DNA from: an uncultured Mycoplasma sp.
GTDB taxonomy: Bacteria; Bacillota_I; Bacilli_A; RF39; UBA660
Assembly: GCA_947565485.1 (NCBI GenBank)
Contig: CANOGG010000040.1
Coordinates: forward strand, 1 to 8,502
DNA: 8,502 nt
Reading direction: 5' to 3'
Shown: positions 1 to 4,489 of the stretch, piece by piece
How the letters are laid out: each line of letters starts with the position of its first letter
Position numbering within the stretch: position 1 is the stretch's first letter
The notes under the pieces: model-generated
What the model was told of the DNA's origin: nothing
What the model saw: the letters and a program-made list of their open reading frames with translations, nothing else
Database searches by the model: none
Program-made: the position numbers and the translations under genes

Positions 1-71
1 TAATCGAAGGCTTACCTCTTGAAAATCCTACTGAGATAAGTAATCTTATCTGTGAATATCTATCTAAATAA
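1..71 (+). CDS. 3' end of a protein, possibly alpha/beta-fold hydrolase (partial)
   Basis: Only the last 22 codons are present, read in the frame starting at base 3 and ending in TAA at 69-71. The other two plus frames are closed by stops within 40 bases, and a good terminator follows directly, so this is very probably a real gene end. The tail includes LENPTEISNLICEYLSK. It resembles the end of many alpha/beta hydrolases, where a Pro-x-Glu follows the catalytic-histidine loop and precedes a final amphipathic helix. That match rests on a short common pattern; the catalytic residues are outside the window. The coding call is fairly safe and the family is a guess. Confidence 0.45.
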   Translation, partial: IEGLPLENPTEISNLICEYLSK

Positions 72-76
72 AAAAT

Positions 77-118
77 AAAAAAACTTTGATTTCGAAAAAA
101 GATTTCAAAGTTTTTAAA
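77..118. terminator. Bidirectional intrinsic terminator
   Basis: A perfect 11-bp inverted repeat pairs AAAAACTTTGA (79-89) with TCAAAGTTTTT (105-115). T-rich tracts lie on both outer sides. On the plus strand it ends the gene finishing at 71. On the minus strand it is followed by a long T-rich run and is the first good stop for a transcript from the minus-strand promoter at 447-475. Confidence 0.8.
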
Positions 119-168
119 ATATTTCCCACTTTTTTTAACAAAGTCTGATGTTTCATAACTAAAAAGTA

Positions 169-197
169 TTTACATTTATTCAAAAATATATTATCAT
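169..197 (+). promoter_or_regulatory. Promoter of the small plus-strand RNA
   Basis: TTTACA at 169-174, a 17-base spacer, then TATCAT at 192-197; each hexamer is one base from consensus. The predicted start is about 204-206, exactly where a structured segment begins. No open reading frame follows before the terminator at 243-267, so the product would be non-coding. Confidence 0.6.
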
Positions 198-203
198 TAA
201 TTT

Positions 204-267
204 AAGCGAGACACTTATACTTAAGTGCTTGCCAAGAGCTAGCACCTTCCTAATGGATGGTGTTTTT
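204..267 (+). ncRNA. Candidate antisense small RNA (type I antitoxin-like), about 64 nt
   Basis: The segment between promoter and terminator folds into two hairpins. The first pairs GCGAG-CACTTA (206-217, A211 bulged) with TAAGTG-CTTGC (222-232) around a four-base loop. The second is the terminator hairpin at 243-262, whose loop context CUAA fits the YUNR U-turn pattern known from kissing antisense RNAs. The RNA would be fully complementary to the 3' untranslated part of the minus-strand transcript encoding the hydrophobic peptide at 292-375. Size, two-hairpin form and position resemble antitoxin RNAs of type I systems such as the par RNA II and RatA. The signals are seen in sequence; expression and function are inferred. 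It might instead be an unrelated sRNA. Confidence 0.5.
243..267 (+). terminator. Intrinsic terminator of the small RNA
   Basis: CACCTTCC (243-250) pairs with GGATGGTG (255-262) with one T-T mismatch and a TAAT loop, followed by TTTTT (263-267). There is no U-tract on the minus strand, so it should act on plus-strand transcription only. Confidence 0.65.
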
Positions 268-291
268 AGTTACCAAAACCCACCTAGAATA

Positions 292-375
292 TCAAGTTAA
301 TCTAAGAATGATAATAGCAAGAATGATAATTATTGCCAGTAGACTAAAATCAAGAATGTCTCTCTTTTTAATCAT
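292..375 (-). CDS. 27-residue hydrophobic peptide, candidate type I toxin
   Basis: On the minus strand ATG at 375-373 opens 27 codons ending in TGA at 294-292. The peptide has a basic start (MIKKRD), then one almost purely aliphatic stretch of about 16 residues rich in Ile and Leu, and a short end RLT: a single membrane segment with the Lys/Arg cluster probably inside. It contains two copies of IIIL, encoded by a near-tandem 15-base repeat (ATTATCATTCTT twice). GAGGTGG lies five bases before the ATG, and a full promoter lies at 447-475. This build is shared by membrane toxins of type I toxin-antitoxin systems (Fst, TxpA, BsrG, Ibs types), but I recognise no particular family. A structured RNA antisense to its 3' untranslated region supports the toxin reading. 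A small non-toxic membrane peptide is the alternative. Confidence 0.6.
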   Translation of the reverse strand: MIKKRDILDFSLLAIIIILAIIILRLT

Positions 376-380
376 TGCAA

Positions 381-387
381 CCACCTC
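381..387 (-). promoter_or_regulatory. Strong ribosome binding site of the micro-gene
   Basis: The minus strand reads GAGGTGG, matching the anti-Shine-Dalgarno complement GGAGGTGAT well, with a five-base gap to the ATG. It decides the start and is the best reason to believe so short an ORF. A related copy, TAGGTGG at 280-286, lies just after the stop codon, giving a direct repeat within the transcript. Confidence 0.65.
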
Positions 388-446
388 GCAATTCTTTTGA
401 AATTTTAAAGTGGCAAACATCAAAGCATCCATGCCCCGCTAACTCT

Positions 447-475
447 AAAATAACACAAATATTAAACCGTGTCAA
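447..475 (-). promoter_or_regulatory. Promoter of the hydrophobic-peptide gene
   Basis: On the minus strand a perfect TTGACA (475-470), a 17-base spacer ending in TGT (extended -10), then TATTTT (452-447). Predicted start is near 440, giving a 5' leader of about 65 bases and, if ended by the 77-118 terminator, a transcript of about 360 bases. A long leader and long 3' untranslated region around a tiny ORF is typical of type I toxin mRNAs. Confidence 0.65.
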
Positions 476-484
476 ACTATTTTT

Positions 485-511
485 TATAGCCAACAAAACG
501 GTCTATATTTT
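485..511 (+). other. Weak hairpin with short U-tract
   Basis: TATAGCC (485-491) pairs with GG and CTATA (500-507, T502 bulged) around an eight-base loop, followed by TTTT on the plus strand. It could be a weak terminator or shield between divergent units, but no plus-strand transcript that needs ending here is evident. Confidence 0.25.
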
Positions 512-616
512 AACCAAAAAAAGCTAATTTTCTGTAAAAAATATCAATTCAAATTACAATACTTACAACATAATAAAGAGAAATTTTAACTTTTTCTTTT
601 TTTTTCTCTCTTTTAA

Positions 617-644
617 TGATATAATTTTTCTTAAGAAGGTGATT
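617..644 (+). promoter_or_regulatory. Extended -10 promoter and RBS of the kinase-alaS operon
   Basis: TGA then perfect TATAAT (617-625). The -35 region is only a T-run, so the extended -10 probably does the work. The start would fall near 632, right before AAGAAGGTGATT (633-644), a strong Shine-Dalgarno that fixes the GTG start at 649. The leader is only about 17 bases, leaving no room for a T-box or other riboswitch. Confidence 0.65.
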
Positions 645-648
645 ATTT

Positions 649-1179
649 GTGAAAATTTATTTAGTCGCTGGTAAAAGTGGCAGTGGTAAAAACACTGTCG
701 CCCGTATTATCCAAGAATTTTATCAAAACCAAAATAAGAAAGCCTTGATTACGGAATATAGTAAATACTTAAAACTCTACGCTAAAGAAATCTTAAATTG
801 GCAAGGTGAAGAACCAAAACCTCGGAAATTCCTCCAAGATACTAGTATCACCATTCGTGATAACCTTGATAAACCTTTAATGCTTGTAAATAGAATGCTT
901 GAAGATATTTTAATCTACAGTCTCTATGTCGATGTTGTCATTATCAGTGATGTTCGCTATCCTGAAGAAATAACCGAAATCAAAAATAGATATCCTGATA
1001 CCACATCAATATACGTTATCAATCAATTTGCTCCAAGCAAGCTCACCTTAGAAGAACAAACCCACATCACCGAAACTGCCTTTGAAGAGTACACAGATTT
1101 TGATTTGACTATAACTAATGATGACTTAAATAAATTACCTGAAAAAATATATAACTTTTTAAAAGAGGAGAAATTATAA
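649..1179 (+). CDS. Deoxynucleoside monophosphate kinase-like P-loop protein
   Basis: The 176-residue protein opens with a beta strand and a Walker A loop, GKSGSGKNT (residues 8-16). It has SDVRYPEE at about 100-107, the Asp-x-Arg-(aromatic)-Pro-x-Glu pattern typical of dNMP kinase-like proteins, then a conserved-looking THITET and a C-terminal TITND followed by an amphipathic helix. These enzymes transfer phosphate from ATP to a (deoxy)nucleoside monophosphate in the cytoplasm. The substrate cannot be read from sequence, and some relatives are only called AAA-family ATPase. Asn follows the Walker Lys where Ser or Thr is usual, with Thr one place later. Start: GTG at 649, set by the strong RBS at 633-644. 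Its TAA shares one base with the ATG of alaS, so the two are co-transcribed and probably translationally coupled. Confidence 0.7.
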   Translation: MKIYLVAGKSGSGKNTVARIIQEFYQNQNKKALITEYSKYLKLYAKEILNWQGEEPKPRKFLQDTSITIRDNLDKPLMLVNRMLEDILIYSLYVDVVIISDVRYPEEITEIKNRYPDTTSIYVINQFAPSKLTLEEQTHITETAFEEYTDFDLTITNDDLNKLPEKIYNFLKEEKL

Positions 1180-2930
1180 TGAACTTAAAAGATGAATTTA
1201 TTAATTATTTTATTGAAAAGGGCCATGTCCAAATACCTAGTGCCCCTTTAATACCTGAAAACGACCCTTCGGTTCTTTTTAACACCGCTGGTATGCAACC
1301 TTTAATTCCCTATCTTTTAGGGAAAGAACATCCTGAGGGTAAACGCTTATGTGACTATCAAAAATGTGTCCGTCTAACCGACCTCGATAGTATCGGCGAT
1401 AAAACCCATCATACTTTCTTTGAAATGCTTGGCAACTGGAGTCTAGGTGATTATTTCAAAAAAGAGAGTCTCGAGTATAGCTTAGAATTTCTAACTAAAA
1501 ATCTAAATATTCCTATTGAAAAATTAGCTGTCACAGTTTTTAAAGGCGATGGCAATATCCCTCGTGATGATGCTTCTGCTAGTATCTGGAAATCTCTTGG
1601 TATTCCAGAAGAACGTATTGCTTACTTAGGTCTTGAAGATAACTTTTGGATTGCGGGCGAAACTGGTCCTTGTGGTGGTGACTCTGAAATCTTTTATTTC
1701 ACCGGAATTGAAGAACCTCCCCAAAAATTTGACCCGAAAGATGAACGTTGGGTGGAAATTTGGAACAACGTCTTTATGGAATTTGAAAAACACGAAGATG
1801 GCAGTATCACCGAACTCCCAAGTAAAAACGTCGATACAGGCATGGGCCTTGAACGTGTTGTCGCTGTCTTAGAAGGTACAAGTGATAACTACCAAACATC
1901 TATCTGGCGTGATATAATTAAAACTATCGAAAATGTAAGTGGCAAAACCTATGCCGGCCATGAAGAGAGTATGCGTATTATCGCTGACCATATACGTACT
2001 AGTGTCTTTATTAGTGCTGACCATGCTGGTATTAAACCATCTAATACCGACCAAGGCTATATCCTAAGACGTCTTATTAGAAGAGCCATCCGTCATGGCA
2101 AAAAACTCGAAATCGATATGACTTCTGATTGGCTTGCCACTATTGCATCTAAAATCATCGACCAATACGAAAACTATTATAGTGAAATTAAAGAAAATAG
2201 GGGCGTTGTCTTAGAAGTTCTTCGTAACGAAAGCATCAAATTTAATAAAACTCTCGAAAAAGGCTTAAAAGAGTTTGCTAAACTAGAAGCCCATCTAACC
2301 GATAATAAAATCGATGCCGCTAATGCTTTCAAACTATATGATACCTATGGTTTTCCTATCGAACTAACCGAAGAAATGGCGCTTGAACACAACCTAACTG
2401 TCGATACCGCGGGCTTCAAAGAAAAATTTAGGGAACATCAAGAACTCTCAAGAACTGCTAGTGCTGGTAAATTTAAAGGCGGTCTTGCAAGTACTGGCGA
2501 TGAAGAAATTAAATATCACACCGCTACTCATTTATTAAACGCTGCTCTAAAAATTGTTGTCAATAAAGATGTCCATCAAAAGGGTAGTAACATCACTTCC
2601 GAACGTATGCGCTTTGACTTTAGTTGCGACCATAAACTAACTGACGAAGAGAAAAAGGCTACTGAAGAACTAGTAAACAAGTGGATACAAGAAGACCTCC
2701 CTGTAACTGTTACAACTATGTCTAAAGAAGAAGCTGTAAAAAGTGGCGCTGAGGCTATGTTTATTGAAAAATATGCTGATATCGTCACAGTCTATAGCAT
2801 CGGTGATGTCTCAAGAGAAATATGTGGTGGTCCTCATGTTGAACATACTGGCGAACTCGGCACTTTCAAAATCAAAAAAGAAGAAGCCAGTTCCGCTGGT
2901 GTTAGAAGAATAAAGGCTATTTTAGAATAG
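1179..2930 (+). CDS. alaS: Alanine--tRNA ligase, short form without C-Ala domain
   Basis: Class II synthetase that charges tRNA-Ala. Visible signs: NTAGMQPL (35-42), motif 2 HHTFFEMLGNWSLGDYF (77-93), NVDTGMGLER of motif 3 (217-226), and the helical tRNA-recognition part around 260-425. The editing-domain zinc ligands are present: HTATH (H447, H451) and CGGPH (C549, H553), ending in GVRRIKAI. At 583 residues it is about 290 shorter than a usual bacterial enzyme of about 875. Only about 20 residues (roughly 426-446) separate the helical domain from HTATH, where a beta-barrel of about 100 residues normally sits. The chain stops right after the editing domain, so the C-Ala (DHHA1) domain is absent. 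The text CVRLTDLDSIGD..HHTFF differs from the usual ARHHTFF context and recalls the short enzymes of candidate-phyla bacteria (from memory). ATG at 1179 has AGAGGAG (1164-1170) eight bases upstream. Confidence 0.95.
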   Translation: MNLKDEFINYFIEKGHVQIPSAPLIPENDPSVLFNTAGMQPLIPYLLGKEHPEGKRLCDYQKCVRLTDLDSIGDKTHHTFFEMLGNWSLGDYFKKESLEYSLEFLTKNLNIPIEKLAVTVFKGDGNIPRDDASASIWKSLGIPEERIAYLGLEDNFWIAGETGPCGGDSEIFYFTGIEEPPQKFDPKDERWVEIWNNVFMEFEKHEDGSITELPSKNVDTGMGLERVVAVLEGTSDNYQTSIWRDIIKTIENVSGKTYAGHEESMRIIADHIRTSVFISADHAGIKPSNTDQGYILRRLIRRAIRHGKKLEIDMTSDWLATIASKIIDQYENYYSEIKENRGVVLEVLRNESIKFNKTLEKGLKEFAKLEAHLTDNKIDAANAFKLYDTYGFPIELTEEMALEHNLTVDTAGFKEKFREHQELSRTASAGKFKGGLASTGDEEIKYHTATHLLNAALKIVVNKDVHQKGSNITSERMRFDFSCDHKLTDEEKKATEELVNKWIQEDLPVTVTTMSKEEAVKSGAEAMFIEKYADIVTVYSIGDVSREICGGPHVEHTGELGTFKIKKEEASSAGVRRIKAILE

Positions 2931-2942
2931 TCTTTATTTTTT
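2909..2942 (+). terminator. Intrinsic terminator overlapping the alaS stop
   Basis: AATAAAGGCTATT (2909-2921) pairs with AATAGTCTTTATT (2926-2938) over 13 bp with one G-U pair and a TTAG loop, followed by Ts to 2942. The left arm is coding sequence and the right arm contains the TAG stop (2928-2930). It closes the kinase-alaS operon. Confidence 0.8.
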
Positions 2943-2961
2943 CCCTAAATTATGTTATTAT

Positions 2962-2967
2962 TATAAT
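2962..2967 (+). promoter_or_regulatory. Promoter -10 of the pfkB-smr unit
   Basis: Perfect TATAAT. Seventeen bases upstream lies only TTTTCC inside the terminator tail of alaS, so the -35 is poor, and there is no TGn. AAAAGGTGA (2982-2990) then gives a good RBS for the ATG at 2998. Confidence 0.5.
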
Positions 2968-2997
2968 AGTTTAAAAAGTAGAAAAGGTGAAAAATAT

Positions 2998-4170
2998 ATG
3001 ACTATTTTAAGTATTGGTGAAGCTAGTTACGATATTACTTGTCCTGTTGAAGATTATCCCGTTGAAGGGGCAAAATATCTTTTAAATGAAAAAATCGAAT
3101 CTGGTGGAGGTATCGCTGCTAATGTCGCTTATCTTCTTGGAAAATGGGGCGAGACCTCTTATTTTGCTGGTGTAACTGGCGCTGATGACTACGCTAATAA
3201 AATCAAAAAAGAATTCGGCAGTGTTATGGTTAAAACTGAACTCATGGAAACATCTTACGAGGTCGGTACACCTCTAAGCATCATTTTAGTTAACAAAAAG
3301 AAAGCCACCCGGACCAAATTTGATGTTATTGGTGCTACTAAACCCCAACTGAAAAAATACGAATATAATATTGAACCTGATGTTATTTTTACCGATGGTA
3401 AAGAATATGCTGCGACTATTAATGCTTTAAATAAATTTCCCCAAGCCATAAGCATTGTTGATGCCGACCGTGTCGACCGTGACCTTCTAGAACTTTGTAA
3501 ATATGTCAAATATATTGTCTGTTCCAAAGATTTTGCTGAAACTGTAAGTGGTATGAAAATCGACTTTAATAACTCCATCAGTCTAGCAAACGTCTACAAA
3601 AAATTAAAAGAACGCTACCCCAATAATGAAATTATTGTCACACTAGAAAGTATGGGTGCCATGTATTCGGTTGAGGGTGAAATAAAAATTATGCCTGGTA
3701 TCAAAACAACCATTGTTGACCCAAGTTCTTCTGGCGATGTATTCCATGGTGCCTTTGTCTACTGTATTGCTAACCGTTTTGATATCGAAAAAGCCGTGAC
3801 TTATTCTAATATTGCTGCTGGTCTTTCTCTTGCTAAAATGGGTGGTCGTCCCTCAATGCCTGGTGTGAAAGAAGTTATCAGCTACTATGCCAAAAAGTTT
3901 GGCTCAGTTGCCGGCATCGAAGAAACTCCAGAAGAAGTCCAAGAAGAAGTAAAACCTGAAGAAACAAAAGTCGCTGCTCAAGCCCTACCTCCAATACCTG
4001 ATGCCACAACCTTTGTCATTCCTGACCCATCCACTGCGAACCTTGGGGCTAATTTCTTTGGTGGAGCTGCTAATATTCCTGTTATCGGTGGTGAAAGTAA
4101 AGGCACACCTCCAAGTAGTACTCCTAAACCAACCATCCCTGTCATTAGTGATGATGGTACTAATAAATAA
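2998..4170 (+). CDS. PfkB/ribokinase-family sugar kinase with Pro/Glu-rich C-terminal tail
   Basis: The first 300 residues follow the PfkB fold: N-terminal strand with an acidic substrate residue (D12), signature 1 GGGIAANVAYLLGKWG (36-51), the VTLESMGA strand-turn (214-221), and signature 2 VDPSSSGDVFHGAF (240-253), with D247 as likely catalytic base. Such enzymes phosphorylate a sugar or nucleoside hydroxyl with ATP in the cytoplasm; the substrate cannot be told. The usual DTxGAGD anion-hole motif reads DPSSSGD, with Ser for the central Ala. Residues about 305-390 form an added tail: an acidic Glu-Pro part (EETPEEVQEEVKPEE), then Pro/Gly/Ser/Thr-rich low complexity with IPV/VIP repeats. It looks disordered and lies outside the usual 300-residue length. 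ATG at 2998 has a good RBS. smr follows six bases after the stop. Confidence 0.85.
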   Translation: MTILSIGEASYDITCPVEDYPVEGAKYLLNEKIESGGGIAANVAYLLGKWGETSYFAGVTGADDYANKIKKEFGSVMVKTELMETSYEVGTPLSIILVNKKKATRTKFDVIGATKPQLKKYEYNIEPDVIFTDGKEYAATINALNKFPQAISIVDADRVDRDLLELCKYVKYIVCSKDFAETVSGMKIDFNNSISLANVYKKLKERYPNNEIIVTLESMGAMYSVEGEIKIMPGIKTTIVDPSSSGDVFHGAFVYCIANRFDIEKAVTYSNIAAGLSLAKMGGRPSMPGVKEVISYYAKKFGSVAGIEETPEEVQEEVKPEETKVAAQALPPIPDATTFVIPDPSTANLGANFFGGAANIPVIGGESKGTPPSSTPKPTIPVISDDGTNK

Positions 4171-4176
4171 GGCTTT

Positions 4177-4428
4177 ATGTATACTAGTCACTCTCCAACC
4201 CTAAATGTCCATGGTGAAACAAGAGATACTGTAACTTTTCCTGTCCAAGACTTCATCAATGATAATATCAAACTTAAAAATGAATATATCGGTATTGTCC
4301 ATGGTCGCAGTTCCAATATCTTAAAAAACCGTATCCACGAACTTTTGAAACAAAATAAAAATGTTGATTCCTTTCGTGTTGATATTTTCAACCCCGGTCT
4401 TACTATCGTAAAACTAAAGCTTAAGTAA
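4177..4428 (+). CDS. Stand-alone Smr-domain protein
   Basis: The 83-residue protein is essentially one Smr domain, the module also found at the end of MutS2. Landmarks: LNVHG (9-13) for the usual LDLHG, IVHGRSS (40-46) for the usual I(I/V)HGxG, and GLTIVKL (74-80) for the closing GATIVxL strand; about 25 residues separate each from a predicted helix between. The family includes nucleases acting on branched DNA or on mRNA at stalled ribosomes. The Asp of the first motif, thought to matter for cleavage, is Asn10 here, and the second Gly of HGxG is Ser, so catalysis may be reduced or lost and binding may be the role. ATG lies six bases after the pfkB stop with only a weak AAGG, suggesting coupled translation. 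It ends in TAA inside the terminator at 4416-4446. Confidence 0.75.
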   Translation: MYTSHSPTLNVHGETRDTVTFPVQDFINDNIKLKNEYIGIVHGRSSNILKNRIHELLKQNKNVDSFRVDIFNPGLTIVKLKLK

Positions 4429-4446
4429 AACTTATTGCTTTTTTTA
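4416..4446 (+). terminator. Intrinsic terminator overlapping the smr stop
   Basis: AAAGC-TAAGT (4416-4426, T4421 bulged) pairs with ACTTA-GCTTT (4430-4441, with TT unpaired), followed by a T-run to 4445. The TAA stop (4426-4428) lies in the stem and loop. It ends the pfkB-smr unit. Confidence 0.65.
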
Positions 4447-4463
4447 ATTTTAAGTGCTATGAT
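4435..4463 (+). promoter_or_regulatory. Extended -10 promoter nested in the upstream terminator
   Basis: TTGCTT (4435-4440), a 17-base spacer ending in TGC, then TATGAT (4458-4463). The -35 is part of the descending terminator stem of smr. Predicted start is near 4470, which excludes the upstream TTG at 4466 as the start of the next gene. AGGTGA (4480-4485) is the RBS. Confidence 0.55.
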
Positions 4464-4489
4464 AATTGTCACAAAAAGTAGGTGAAATT

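Larger units (their letters stand above)
72..648. other. 577-bp region without large genes; contents summarised
   Basis: It holds a bidirectional terminator (77-118), a candidate small RNA with promoter and terminator (169-267), a minus-strand micro-gene (292-375) with its RBS and promoter (381-475), a weak hairpin (485-511) and the promoter and RBS of the next gene (617-644). I see no tRNA or T-box. In about 512-600 I see only AT-rich sequence and nothing I can name. Confidence 0.7.

Noticed and set aside
200..270. A tRNA or 6S-like RNA in the paired segment
   Set aside because: There is no cloverleaf, no TTCRANY arm and no CCA-adjacent acceptor, and it is far too short for 6S; two simple hairpins with a terminator fit a small antisense RNA better.
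480..648. A T-box or other riboswitch controlling the kinase-alaS operon
   Set aside because: T-boxes often precede aminoacyl-tRNA synthetase genes in Firmicutes, but no T-box sequence (AGGGTGGNACCGCG-like) or specifier stem is seen, and the predicted start near 632 leaves a leader of about 17 bases.
3255..3578. Long minus-strand open frame inside pfkB
   Set aside because: No RBS or promoter, odd composition, and the plus strand encodes a clear kinase there; it is a shadow. The same holds for minus-strand frames inside alaS, smr, the LRR-like gene and sufC.
4466..4489. TTG at 4466 as the start of the LRR-like protein
   Set aside because: It lies upstream of the predicted transcription start near 4470 and has no RBS, while AGGTGA sits four bases before ATG 4490.
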